From the NCBI RefSeq assembly GCF_036324505.1, contig NC_086357.1:19222793-19286792 (forward strand): a stretch of DNA of 64,000 bases. Direction: 5' to 3'. A program made the position numbers and the translations under genes. Of this stretch, positions 28,495 to 47,579 are shown in pieces. The DNA is from Eleginops maclovinus (Eukaryota; Chordata; Actinopteri; Perciformes; Eleginopidae). The stretch's first letter is position 1; every line of letters starts with the position of its first letter. The notes under the pieces are model-generated. The model had not been told where the DNA came from and did not search any database. It saw nothing but the letters and a program-made list of their open reading frames with translations.

Positions 28495-31400
28495 CTACGA
28501 TTGCATGCAGAGTGGACTCATTGCTAATCGTGTTAGCAATCTTGCACATCTTTTGTAATCTGAAAAAAAGACAGTGAAGAAAAGCCACAAACATATTATT
28601 ATGTTATCATTGTAACTAAAGCAACACAATATAATTTATCTCTCTAAATAGATTCTTGAGAATACAACCTTAGCTAATTCAGCTGTAAACGGTGATATAC
28701 GTCATAAAAAATGTAAAAATAATGCACTTGTTCTCAACACATTAATGTGTCAATCAAAGGGAGTGAAATGTCAATAAAAAAGGCATATGACAGTACTGAC
28801 GTCAGAGGTTGAGCAATATATAGTTCCAGTTGCAATGTGAATTTGACGGAGCAGCTCTGCATGGTAAACACACGATCACTTGTTTTCTAATATCTTCAGA
28901 AATATTATCATGAGAAATTAACCATGTATTATAAAATACTCTGCGTCATTCCAGTCTAACAAATGGACCCTGATTGTGTCCACGATGTCTCCCTGTCTGA
29001 CTAAAACTGCACTACCTACTGTATGTAACAGCAGGACATTATTATTGCTTAAAGTCGGACTTAATGCACAGATGCAAAAGGCAGCACAAAAAGATGAGCT
29101 TCTCTCTCTTATTTACTCTGTCCACAATAAAGGCAAGTGTAACTAAACGGATATCCATCTGTCACTGGGGAGCATCATCTGCAATCATTTTCTGATGTTT
29201 TCTTGACGTCATCTGCTTAATTCCCAAATGTAAACATCCCAGAAAGAAGGATTGCTCCATCAGTATGCTAACTGTGGTTATAGCTCTAGGTGCCTCTGCA
29301 TTAGTGATCACCCAACCTGGGGTTTTGGACCCTTCAAGGGTTGCATGGTAAAAAAGATTTTAAAAAGCTACTTTTTGGTTAAGCTTCTTGCAAATCACAG
29401 ACATGTGCAACCTGTTACAAGGTAGTGGGTCAGTGAGAATCAAATGTTTATATGTAAAACAGCTGGGAACCACCGGTCATTTTGTCATAGATGCATATTC
29501 ATTTTCTCAAAGCGTTAATATGAAGTTTTCGGTTTTCCTTAATCTAATAATTTTCTTGCATTATTTATCACTCAACAAGTCAGCTAATCTGCTCCATCAG
29601 AACACTGTAGGCGCGGCTTAAACATATTTGAATGCCAGTGTCAAACAGACCACCAACTGTAATCCCATCTTGATTAAAATATTGCTAAACCCTGATAGAT
29701 GTGTAGAAGTATGTGACATTTTCAACATTTTTTCAGTGAAGCCACACCCATTTAAAACAACTCAGAAGAGCATAACAAGAAAAAAACAACCACCCAACCC
29801 AAAAAATAACAAATTGTGCTCCAACAATGGCAAAAAAAAAATAATATTCATATGGGAACCACTCACAGTAAGAAACTGATAGAAAAAAGCATACGTACAT
29901 GCTGGTCTTGAGCAATCCCTTGTGTTGTGATAAAGTCTATGAAAGTGTGTTCTGCACTCCGACGAGAACTTGACTGGTCCTGCTTAATAGAAAAGGTCTT
30001 ATCAGGCAACATGAATAATATTTCAAGGGCTTTTTTTTACTTCCTCTCTATCTAATGTACAACACACTCTCAGTTTTTTTGAATTTGTGTTTGGTCCACA
30101 TACAAAGTGAAAGTTTGCAGTTCACTATCACAGACATGGTTAAGGAGTCAGAGTTCAACTTGACTTAGTGAACAGAGGACTTGAGTCTTAAGTTATAATC
30201 ACCTCTAAGAGTTTCTGAACCAACATTTAAACTTTCAGATTTTCACACCAATAATGAAGTCTACTCACAGGACCTGAGACAAATAATCAGCTTAACCTTG
30301 CACTGGCTTCAACTTAATTCTGTCGGCTTTAGACCATGTGCTGTTTCTCTGCACTGCTGCCCTATAGCTAAGCCATCAAACCTTTTTCTGACCCACAGCA
30401 CTGCCAGTGTTAATGAACCTACCAACACCTAAGCATACTGTATGTTGTTTGTTATCTCACAGGAATTATTTTCTCAACAAAAGGGCAAACCTAAGAACTT
30501 CCAGCCAAAGATTGAACAGGAAACGTGCCAACTATGCTGTGAAAGAGCTGTTGCCAGATAAAGTAATTTTGCAATGTCTGGAAAGGACATCAGTAAAATG
30601 CAATCAAGGTTGAAACGTTACCCTCATTATGTTGTTTGCGCTGGTGATTTTCTTACCTGTGAAATGCTGAATGAATTTTCCTTTCATGTTTACATCTCTA
30701 GGGAAAATTTCTGGAAAAGAAAATCACTGTTAGCTTGTCAATCAACAATCATTCAAAAACAATGAAGAACTTAAAGCAAGTTACACACTAGTTATGATGA
30801 TGATGATTGTCATTGTCAATGTCACTGGTGTCAGTCGGGGTATTTCATGGGTAATGGTAACCCCCACCCCCCCCTTTTTTACACAAAGTCCATATTGGCA
30901 ACTCTAACAAGCTAAAGAGATTATTGTTTAGGAGTTTAACGCTTATCAGAATAAATCCATGCATCCATACAGTGCTGACATTAAATTATCCCCCAGACTA
31001 TTGTAGTGCTGTTACTGTATATAACATTCGAGGAGGATTAAAGATAACAATTTGGCCAATTAAAAAATGTGCAAAGGCCTTTTGGCAAATACATTTAAAC
31101 TCCAAATAAATAAGCCAAATGAAAATGACAAACACACCTATAGGACACTTGATAGATTTGACTATTCTAAAAAGAGATATAGTCATGGGCTATCAAGCCA
31201 AACCCTCAAGATGTGAACATTGAAGTGGCAGCCTGGGCACACAAAGCCAGTTAATGCGATTTGTTCTTTATCAGTTTCATGGTATTTTACCAGCCATTAA
31301 TAAATGCATGTCAACAAGAATTATATACAAAAGGTCAAGCGTGCCAGGCTGAAGCTGAAATACTGTGGCGTACCAGTTAAAAGACAAACTGTAACAGATA

Positions 31401-33127
31401 AAACCGATATATGAAATAAACGGTTCCCTGTTATTCTCTGTGTACCATCAAACTGTCATTCTTCGGACACAGCAATGGCTTCTGAGTAACATGCAAAAAA
31501 AACCAACTACAGGGTGAACAAATCACTGGGTTTACAGATGTTTTTCCTTCCCCCTCATTGTGTTCAAAACATCTATCATTGCGTGACCATGGATCTTTTG
31601 GAAGTGTCACACGCACCAGTTGCTAATATGCGGCTTTTAATATCCTCAAAAGATAAATTCCATCCAGTCAGTGGTCTGAGAAAGGTACTTTTCCAATTGC
31701 ATGAGCTGGGGCCGAGACTTTGAGCTTTACAATGCCTGTGCAACATCTCAAAAACATGATCTAATGGATAGCGACGGAAGAGAGAACCTGAGGTTGCAGA
31801 TAAACAACACATCATGTTCACTTGGCTCTTATTAAACTCACATACCAGTGAGGGACAATCCTAGACTACATCCTAAGCTTTGTCTGTTGCAGCCATATAA
31901 AAAGTTACTTTCTCTTTATTACAGTCTGATTTTGGTAAGCCTTCTGTCCTGCATCTCAGATAATTGAAGATGTATGTATAAAACATGTACTTTACTGGCT
32001 TAATTCCAGTCCGGACATAATGATTTATTTGAGCCAATAAAGGCTGGGCTGCACCAAGAAGAGTCTTTCAGATGCGGCTCTACCACCAGTAATGTCGGGA
32101 GGAATAAACAAGATTGAATTTTAGTAAGAGTAATATTGACAATTTATTTAGGTAGAAGCTCAAATCAGTTACTTGGACTGGCCTGTTCTAAAGTCTCCTC
32201 ACAGTCTAAAGGAGGGGCTTTGATACTGCGCTGTAAATTACATGAATGTGACTCAACCACAGCCAGTCTCGTCTCTCTGCTGTGCCCAATATGTCTTGTG
32301 GAGATGCTTGCGATTGGAGACGCTTTCTGGGACGTCACAGTGCGTTTGTGTGCGTGCGTGGGGGGTCATCATTCTTGTTTGAGATTTCACAATGAATCAC
32401 ACTGAATAAATCATTCACAAGTTTGTTGCAACGATGCTCCTCCTTCTCGAGTACCTATTGTACCTATCTGTGCATCTGTGCATCAATCAATCACTTACAA
32501 TGTGTAATATGTGTCCAAGACAGTGGGAAAAATTATGTTTTAGTTATAACATCACCAAGAATGATACAAAAGATCCTACAAAGATAAAGCCAGCCTATAT
32601 TACATGCGTAGTTGGACCATTTAAGATCTCAACAATCCATGCTGTATTTTAAGCACATTCTTGCAAAATACCATTTATAACTTGGCAAAACTTATTTTAT
32701 GTTCTAGAAATCTTGAATTAACATTCATGCACCAAGTCAGCCACACTTAATAAGAGTCCTAAATAAGATGTACAGACAAATGACAGCTGTCTCCCACAGT
32801 AAAATGGGGATTATACTTTCATGATCAGGACCTAAAAATAAATCTTATCAGCTTACCTATGAGTCTACTGTTATCCAGCCTTGGAACATAGGAAGGCTTT
32901 TCACGGGAGGTGGACTTCATGTCTTGGGCTGAAGTGAAGAGTCCACTGCTACAGCGTCTGGAGACAGTTTTGTCCCGTTGCTGGCTTTCTCTAATAACCT
33001 GTAAGATTAGATCCAACAGGGTCCTTCTTTCTTTCTGCTTGACGTCCTTGCTGTCCATACACTGGCCCGAGGTGATGAGCAGAAAGAAGATAGTAAACAG
33101 AATGTGCCATTTCCTCTCCACCTGCAT
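28495..33127 (-). CDS. alkal2: ALK and LTK ligand 2 (FAM150B, augmentor-alpha)
   Basis: Coding exons in transcript order: 33127-32857, 30710-30657, 29979-29899, 28559-28495. All junctions are AG/GT and in phase, giving 156 aa ending in TAG. The last three exons are too short to stand out as open frames and were found by their splice sites and family motifs. The product is a secreted cytokine that activates the ALK and LTK receptor kinases; in fish it drives iridophore development. Seen: a signal peptide with hydrophobic core [13 protein letters not shown] (residues 8-20), an N-terminal variable helix [17 protein letters not shown], then the conserved augmentor domain with [35 protein letters not shown] and [19 protein letters not shown], including all four conserved cysteines. 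The length and the N-terminal helix favour ALKAL2 over ALKAL1. Fish have alkal2a and alkal2b; I cannot say which this is. The ATG is 12 bases inside an exon whose acceptor follows TTGTTTTCAG. Confidence 0.92.
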
Positions 33128-33386
33128 GACTTCACTGTCTGAAAACAAGAGCAAATAAGTTTTGTTACACATGCTTTCTTGCAAACACTAAATGATGTCT
33201 GTACATTTGGCATTAACAACAACAGACTTATCAGGATTGCTTGTCTTGAAATTTCTCACATATTAACAATTTTTAAAAAAAGAAAGAAATCCATGTTAGA
33301 GGTTACATGCATACAAGTGGAATGAATCATCAGAAATTATGTAATGTAATCCAATTAGGCAGCAGTAAAGGTAACTTTACACTTAC

Positions 33387-33520
33387 TAGTTTGGGAGGTA
33401 AAGTTGCTTATGTCCTGGAGAGTGGACACAGTTGTCTTCAGCAAAATTCTTCCAGGCGTTGTCTGAGGTCCGGATAGGAGAGAGAGAGTACAGCCGGCAG
33501 ATTGTGCTCACCACCGTCTT
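33387..33520 (-). other. alkal2: Noncoding first exon of alkal2 (5' end estimated)
   Basis: On the minus strand a donor (AAACTA then GTAAGTG) ends an exon at 33387. The TATA box at about 33541-33548 places the start near 33515-33520. It would splice to the acceptor just before the coding exon at 33139. Confidence 0.6.
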
Positions 33521-33538
33521 TCTTGAAACAATGCGTCC

Positions 33539-33548
33539 CTATTTATAC
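33539..33548 (-). promoter_or_regulatory. alkal2 TATA box
   Basis: GTATAAATAG on the minus strand, about 25-30 bases upstream of the inferred alkal2 start. A strong TATA box fits a tightly regulated secreted signalling gene. Confidence 0.6.
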
Positions 33549-34559
33549 GAGGAGCCACCTTCTTGAAGGTAATACAATCGATTTCGTGTGGGTGGTAAAG
33601 CAATGTTGACATCTTTGGTGCAATTTCATCCAGTGGCATTCGCTCACTTTGCCATTCGCTCACTTTGCCATGCACCCCTCCTTTACGCACCAAAACATCA
33701 CTAGTTGTAGTTTTAAAAAAATGTTGAGCTCTAGATAAAAAATACGTTTTACAGACAGAACAATGTCAACAATTTAACATCTAAAAAAATACTCCCAGTG
33801 ACAAATCCATTGAAAAATTCAACGACAGAGACCGTGGCGCAGGAGCGCGCAGGAAAGTAGTTTTCCAGAGGAGCAACTTGTTGGATGTTGGACACAGAGA
33901 AGAGAAGAATCTGTGGCCTGTAAGCTTCTAGTCGACCTGTCAGCGTGTCGGTGTTTTTGCTCACCGATGTCCAAGTCTTGTGACCGCCTAAGCGCGGCAG
34001 AGAATGCGCCTCCACGAGCCCCCATCCGGCAGCTATACATCCTTATAGTTGGAATAGAGCTTTAAAAAAAACCACGAGATTTGCATGTAAATGTGTTTGA
34101 GAAGCAGTCTTAAAATTTAGTGCTGACTTTTTTTTTTTGTCAGTTTGAGCCCCACTTTTAAAGCTAATCAACCAAATTAAATGATAGAATTAATAATAAA
34201 TGCATGAAATCTGCAAATTGTTTTATATTCTGTTAGCCAATTGTCGTCACATATGAGGATACATCTGCCAAAGCGAACTGGCAGATATACACCAACTGTG
34301 TTTACATGTTGCATGCACACCATTAAAGCAGGCAAGGCTAAAATAACAAATCTTTACTGCCTTAAAACAATAACATCAAAAATAAAAGGACGTCACGGTG
34401 TGTTGCACAGAGCATACAAGGTTCAATTAGGATGTTGGCCTACGAAACAAAACATCAGTTTTCGGTGATTCTTTTAATAATGCAATTAGGGAAAGACGGA
34501 GGTGAATTAACATCGTTATTGTAACGGTCACATGATAAGCTTCCGCCTCCGGAGTGACT

Positions 34560-34573
34560 GTCACCATGGAGAC
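34560..34573. promoter_or_regulatory. RFX X-box upstream of iqca1
   Basis: GTCACCATGGAGAC fits the X-box consensus GTNRCC(A/T)TRGYAAC closely. It lies 138 bp before the iqca1 ATG and is near-palindromic. RFX factors control axonemal and ciliary genes, and iqca1/drc11 is an axonemal gene, so motif and gene agree. Confidence 0.6.
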
Positions 34574-34710
34574 GGACCAAGCAACATGTAAACTTGGGAA
34601 AACTGTCCTCATGTCTGATGCGATTTATCTTAAGGAGTTACACTCATTCAGTGGTTCGATTATTTGTTAAGAAACATTGGAAACGTATTTCTCTTCCTGG
34701 AGCCAAAGAC

Positions 34711-41262
<6,552 letters not shown>

Positions 41263-41352
41263 TTTAACATGTTTTTGACACAACTGAATGTAGTTGGATA
41301 TTTTTGAAGCTTGTATGTGATTTGTATTCTGTTGACTTTCCCATTTACTTAC

Positions 41353-41358
41353 AATAAA
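41353..41358 (+). terminator. iqca1 polyadenylation signal AATAAA
   Basis: AATAAA 91 bases after the iqca1 stop, followed by a T/GT-rich stretch (CATTTTGTCTTTC). Gives a short 3' UTR. Confidence 0.7.
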
Positions 41359-41417
41359 ATTGATAGAAAATGTGAAAAGCAGTCATTTTGTCTTTCTTCT
41401 GTCAACAATTAGGGCTG

Positions 41418-41560
41418 ACGGTAAAAGTAGGATTTCCACTAAAAAATACAATTTGAGGTAACAATGTGCAATAAAAATCTTACTTCGGTACATAAGTACT
41501 AGCATCAAATATACTTAAAATACCAAAAGGAAATTATACATTTTGCAGACTATCAAATTG
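41418..41560. repeat. Fragment of the TACTTAAGTAAAAG-type element
   Basis: Shares ATTAGCATC/ACAAATATACTTAAAA-type phrases with the copy in iqca1 intron 1 (GTACTAGCATCAAATATACT). Truncated and diverged; no terminal repeats. Confidence 0.45.
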
Positions 41561-41980
41561 CAGGTCATATTTAAAAAAGAAAAAAGGCACTAAAATCCTA
41601 AATGAACAGTTGTGTAAAGTGTATTAATACATTTTGACATTAAAATTAAGTCACTGGATTTAATTGATATCAAATAAATGAATTCATAAATACAGTTAAA
41701 AAGACAGACATCTAAAAAGCCTCAGTTATCAAATAAGTGCGGTTAAAAAAAAAGAAGAATATCTCAGTTTTTGAGACACTTGTTTGTATTTATTTATTTT
41801 CATTTTTCTAAATTTTGTTTTCGCCGTTTACATTTGACTTATTTTTCTATTAAATAGGAACACGATTTAATCAGACGAACAGAATCATTTCAAAGTACCT
41901 GCACATTTACTTGATGATCAATGCTTACATTTCCAAATATCTTTAAATACAATCATATTTATTCATGTATTATAGTACAG

Positions 41981-42527
41981 CAGGGGTGTCCAAACTTTTT
42001 TCACCAAGGGCCACATACAGAAAAATATACGGAGAGCTGGGCCACTTATAGAGGTGAAAATTGTCTCAAAAGTTAAGTTATAAGTTAGCAAAACAAATCA
42101 AATCTAGGTGAATAATGTGCGATACTTGATAAAGCTTTCAGAAAAAACAGCCTACATCCCGTCTGTCTTTAGGGTTTCATTTATTTTGTTGGCAGCTCAT
42201 TCCTTAAAACACAAGCCTCAGATTGCTGATAATAAGTAAATATGAAGGTTACATTTCAAGCTCGTTATAGAAATAAGTTATTGGGTTTTTTTTTTATCAA
42301 CTAAGATTTGTTAGAAAATGTTTGAAGTTTTAAATGACTAGATTTATTTGAAAGTTGGGCTCATTAATATATTTTAACATATATATTTGAGAAGTACAAT
42401 ATAAGACAAGCAAAATTTGTTGAATTTGTGGGCCATATCGCATTATACTTTTAGAATTTGCAGAGGGCCGATTCAAAATGGCCTGCGGGCCGCATTTGGC
42501 CCCCGGGCCGTAGTTTGGACACCCCTG
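41981..42527. mobile_element. hAT-like nonautonomous transposon, complete copy (547 bp)
   Basis: Starts CAGGGGTGTCCAAACTTTTT and ends with the inverted repeat TAGTTTGGACACCCCTG. Subterminal GGGCCACAT and GGGCCGCATTTGGCCCCCGG are typical of hAT-Charlie-like elements. No transposase frame. Flanking 8-mers (TAGTACAG and CACCACAG) share only the last four bases, so the target duplication has decayed or my end call is off. Confidence 0.85.
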
Positions 42528-43337
42528 CACCACAGCTTTGGTGCTCCACAAACAAGTATATTATGTTTAAAGAGATGCTTTTAAATATTGCTCTGTTGGG
42601 TCATATTTTATGGCAAACTGATCTTTTAATGTCTGTGAGTAGATGATACATACAAATAAAAGCTTAAAAATAGAAACAGCAACATACCGTAAGCTCCCAT
42701 CACAAAACGGCTTAAATTCTGCTAAAACTTTCTCCTGGGACACCCGTCTGTAACCAGATGGTGAGCTTGGTTAAAGAGGGCAAACTCTGAACGATTGTAT
42801 GCAAGGATAAACCAAAGTAAGAATACATGGAAATTATTATAATGAGAAACATTTCCTATTTCCTGTACTATGTATTGATCTGAAATTCTCATGAAACTGC
42901 TAAAACTATATAGAGCAAGAAACAAAACAATACTTGTATGGAGTATTTATTCTGTTAGATAGTTGTTGCAAAAGCATATTGAAGCTGATAATGAAATCAA
43001 ATGACTGATGCGATCTGATTAAGGCACCCGCTATAATAAAGTGGTATATGGTCAGATGAAATACATTACACAGGATCTATGACTGAAAGCATGACAGCTA
43101 CCCCTAGTGGCAATTTTGTGTCAGGTTTCTCCTGAATGAATAATGATGTGCAGCATATAAAACGTACAGTCGGCAAAATTATGCTGTATTCAAGTCACTT
43201 AAGAAACAAAAAAAGCTACAACTGATATATCCACACTAGCAGTCAGTCGACGATTCTGAAAAATAAAATGGAACACATTACTCTACCATGGGTAAGTCAA
43301 TGTACAAAACATAACCACACCTGGCAAGCAATCATTT

Positions 43338-43343
43338 TTTATT
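43338..43343 (-). terminator. ociad2 polyadenylation signal
   Basis: AATAAA on the minus strand, about 90 bases after the ociad2 stop codon. Confidence 0.6.
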
Positions 43344-43432
43344 CTGAAGATTTGCAATAGTTATTGGAGTAGTTTTTTATCGGTAACTAACTTGCCTAGA
43401 CTGGGCACAAAGTATTTTTTCTTTGTTCACCT

Positions 43433-45334
43433 CTAGCTTTTCACTTGTTCTGCAGGTGCAGCTGGAGTCGCCTTCTTACATTCTTCACACACATGGTGGC
43501 AAGATCTGTAGGGATAACAATCTGGTTAGCGTTCATAATTACAATACATTTATTTATTAAAGCAGAAATGTTGACAGATTTACTTGTAAAAATCAATGGT
43601 TTCAAAGTAATTTATTTCCAATGTTTGAAGCTAAAACAGACAACATTTCTAGTGGTGCAACATTTCATAATGCTGCAGCAGCTGTGAGGTTTTAGTATTG
43701 TTTGTTTTCAAGGAAATACTGTATTCCACACCTGTGTCCATGACCCAATTTATTGAAAGGTCCAAAGGAACCTTCCTTAGACCAGGGTCCAGATCTCGGT
43801 CCACCTTCAAAGCCAACCTCCTGGAATTTGCTTCGGCAGGTCCCAACATAAGATGCTTTTCCCACTGCGAAACCAAGGATCCCAGCAACTGAAACAAAGT
43901 AGTGGGTGAGGAATGATTGCTTAGGGATTTATAAAAGGCATTGTTGCTTAGAAAGTCAAAGACACTGGTCGGTACACACCTAAGAGTTTTGGAAATGGTC
44001 CAAATTTCTTTGACGATTGCCAAACACCTGCATGGAAAAACTTGAACTTAGCAACATTGTGCGATATGATATAATGTAAGAACAGGGTTTTACTATTAGT
44101 GATTTACCATTGTAGATAAGACCACCGGTGACAGCCATGCTACCCATTGAGAGGGGAAGGGCTGGAGAAAGAAAGAGAACAGGGTCAAATAATACAACAA
44201 TGGTATATCCACAAATGTGACTTTTTGGACTGATTGAACACTAATTCGCGCCTGTGAAAGCTACTTTTATCTCTTGTCATAGATTGATTGTGCCTCGATT
44301 GAATAGAGTTCAAACTGACTGAACTTTGACCTGTTAAATAGAGAGACTCAAAAAAATGTGTTTCATTTTGCTAGGACTGGACTTCTCATTCAGGAATGCT
44401 GTTCCATGTTTATATAACTGCATAGTGACAATACAAACAGCAGCTGCTTGGTTGGCGCTGAGTACGGACAGGGATCAGGACTAAAGGCAAAGTGTTGAAA
44501 ACATGGACCAGTTTGTGGATCGTAGCTGTCACCTGAGCTAGCTCCAGCAGCTTATGCTAACAACCGTCGCCACAATATTCTGTGTGCTGTTCCGGGGTTT
44601 AGTATAGTATAAAGATTTAGGTGACCTGAGCACACCCCTGGCTTAGCTCCACGCAATCCTACACTTCAAACGGGATCTTATCAGCCAGAGTAACCTTAGG
44701 AACTCAGCGCTGTTGTGATAATTCACTGAACTCCCTAAAAAAATATTACAAATAAGCACAGAACATAGACCAAAGCAACCAACCAACAACATCAACAACA
44801 TCAATAACATCTCTTTACGCCATTCGTAACTTCACTCTGGGTCAACATATGGGAGTGTTTTTGGGGGCCAGGATGAATTCCAGAGGTAAATGTAAACAGA
44901 GAGGGTTTAGTAAAGAGGGTGTTGATAGATACTTCTTCTACTACAAATACTTGTCAAATGCACCTTGAAGAACATACACAAGACACGCGGTGTGTATTCA
45001 CAGTTTGACATATTTGTTGGCTTGATAGAAAATAAGTTATTATGTACGTGTTGAACGTTAAGAAGAGGGAGAATACCCTGTACCAGAAGCTTTCCTCTTG
45101 GCACTCTTTCCAAATCTTTCTCACATCTTCTCTGTGGACATGATGATCACTCAGGGGGCACTGGAGGACACAAAGGACAGGTTATCTGATGGCCATGGTG
45201 GCCACATCGTGTGGTGCAAATCATTTGTTGCCTCTTACCTTCCACTCCCCTTTCTTTGGAGCAGCAACAGTGTCAGCAGCAGCTACCGCTTCACCCGTCT
45301 TCACGGTTATAGTTTGTCCAGATTCGGAGCTCAT
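43433..45334 (-). CDS. ociad2: OCIA domain-containing protein 2
   Basis: Coding exons in transcript order: 45334-45239, 45160-45077, 44161-44108, 44027-43980, 43888-43732, 43505-43433; about 170 aa. OCIAD2 is a small membrane protein of mitochondria and endosomes; OCIAD proteins affect respiratory complex assembly and signalling. Seen: MSSESGQTITVKTGEAVAAA N-terminus; CPLSDHHVHREDVRK; KECQEESFWYR, the start of the OCIA domain; LPLSMGSMAVTGGLIYNG and VAGILGFAVGKASYVGTC, two hydrophobic hairpins; and a C-terminal CHHVCEECKKA. This order matches human OCIAD2. Oddity: exon 2 ends at AGG before GTATTC (phase 0), but exon 3 (CCCTTCC...) reads correctly only if one base precedes it. All other junctions are in phase. 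As given, the joined frame is broken by one base. A single missing G in the sequence, an unseen micro-exon or a real frameshift are all possible. Confidence 0.85.
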
Positions 45335-46499
45335 GATGCAGGAGATTTCTTTGGACACGAACTGTTCAACTTCCTCAAGTTCGTTTCCTAATATTACCCT
45401 CTCTCAGTGCCTCTGACCAAACTACTTATAATTGCTCCTCCCTAACTCCACCCCCTCTTGAAAAAATAAATACTAAGAGACATTGTCTATTGAAGGCTGT
45501 TTTAACATAAGGAGTTGTGAAGGTAAAAAAAAATGTTTGTATATTTCAAAATAATAACAATCAAACCCTGTGTCAGACACTAATGTTTTAACAGACGATG
45601 AAAGACACACATTAAGGATTACAACTTTCCCCTTTAGACTCAACCCTGTACACCTATCCACACTTGCAAGTAAGACACACCTTTATGATGTGTGGTCTTT
45701 GTTCCTTTTAGTCTGTCGTTTGTCAAGTATGGTTAGTGAAAAAAAATCTATTTCTCAATTACATGTGCAAGTGAGAATGTTGGGCATGAGATACTTAAAA
45801 TAAAACTGAATAAAAGAAGGCAATCCTTGTTTCTGGTAGAAATGGTTTCGTAAAAATTTGTATGGATGTATGGTTTCGTAAAAAGTTTTTGAAGATTCAA
45901 AGTTACCTTGAAATCCTCTCACTTAATCTAACTGCATTGTGTAATATGAACATACAGTTAACAATATTACAGATTTTCTATAAATAAATAAATCTACAGC
46001 CTTACATTAATCTATTTATGTGAATTATTTTTAAATTAAATGTGACATTTTTTTTATAATTCATCTTTACAGCCATTATTGTCGGCAGAAGAAAAAAAAA
46101 AGAGCCTACGGGAAATAATAGAATTAGACTCCAAAGAGCCAAAGGTCAGGAACTGGTTCGAATAAATCAATAAGGGTTTATTACCCATGATAAAATAAAA
46201 CAGTAATATCAGAGGCAGTTAATACTGGAACATACTCGATATATTGTCTTGCTCAGGGACATTTCAAAATGATAACAATGACTCTTGTTTAACAATGCTG
46301 AATTTCCACTATTGTTTTAAATATTCTATTAACTGAAGCTCTCCTTTGTGAAAAACTATTCCTATTATTCTTGTTTGTACAAAAGCACACATTCTGCCTA
46401 GCACAGTGAAAGCATTGCACTGTTCAGTAAACATTTAGTCAAAGGTTAGCCTCTGTGATTAAAAAGTCCATTTTTAATTGGCCTTCAGCAAATTCTGAA

Positions 46500-46975
46500 G
46501 TCTATTGGAATATGGCCCAGACCAGGAACTAGTGCTTGTCTTATATTGTACTTCTTAATTATATCTGTAAGTCTATATTACACATTAGTGTTTATGTGTT
46601 AATAAGCCCACTTTTCAAATAAATTCAGTCAATTAAAAGTTGAAAATATTTCAAACAAATCTTAGTTGATAAAAAACAATGTATGTGCTCAAGCAGCTTG
46701 AAATACACCCTTCATACTTCCCCTTATTGTAACCAATCTGAGGCTTCTGTTGTAAGGAATGAGCTACCAACAAAATAAAGTAAACCCTATGAAGAGCTGA
46801 GATGTTTCTTAAAGCATATTCAGGTTTCAAGAATAATATATTTACATTTGATCGATTTTGCTAACTTCTAACTTAACAGATATGGCAATATACCTCACGT
46901 CAGGTGAGGGGCCCAGCGGCCCTTTGTATATTTTCTGTATGTGGCCCTCAGGGAAAAAAATGTGGACACCCCTGC
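46500..46975. mobile_element. hAT-like transposon, truncated second copy, opposite orientation
   Basis: Reads as the reverse complement of the 41981-42527 element: shared blocks include CTTGTCTTATATTGTACTTC, CAATCTGAGGCTT, AAGGAATGAGCT, GTATGTGGCCCT and the end GTGGACACCCCTG. The left terminus (expected CAGGGGTGTCC) is missing, so it is truncated there. Confidence 0.8.
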
Positions 46976-47579
46976 ACTAGAGGCAGGCTAGTCACAGAAC
47001 TGTCAGATCAATGTAGTGGGGTAACAGTATTTCCCTCTGAATTGTAATTGGGTAGAAGTATAATGAGTAGTAGGCTACATTCCAACACTGTAAATGACTG
47101 TGAAAAACAGTGGCCCTACTCATGCAGGTGTAACCTGCGTTGTGTTTGGCTGGTATTCGATGGACTGGGATACTCTCAGAATGAAGTAGTTTATTGCCTG
47201 CACAATGGGTCAGACAAAACAAATACAGAGCATGGGTTTCGAATTGGGTCCACCTGCAGCAGACGTCGTATTTCCTGCTTATGGCGTACTACATTACTAA
47301 TATTCTGTTATAATAATATTACAATTTCCTAGAAACGACTATATTTTACAGCATTATATTAATATGTAATGCTGTAATAAAGCAAACATATTTATAGTTC
47401 TAATTTATATCTAAATGCATACACATTTTATCATGGTGATCATACAGTGTCTTATTTAAAACTAATGCTATATAAAAAATATACAGTTACTATGTCAATC
47501 TGACATACAGCGTACAATCACAACACTACATCCATTTTCAATGTTAGTTACGCCAGAGAACTTTTAATATTGACGAGAA

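Noticed and set aside
29895..29979. Longer version of alkal2 exon 3 using donor GTATGC
   Set aside because: It shifts the frame into the last exon, giving a nonsense sequence instead of the conserved YYKRCARLL.
45837..45900. Short direct repeat GTATGGATGTATGGTTTCGTA type
   Set aside because: Only about 16 bases long and AT-rich; too small to interpret.
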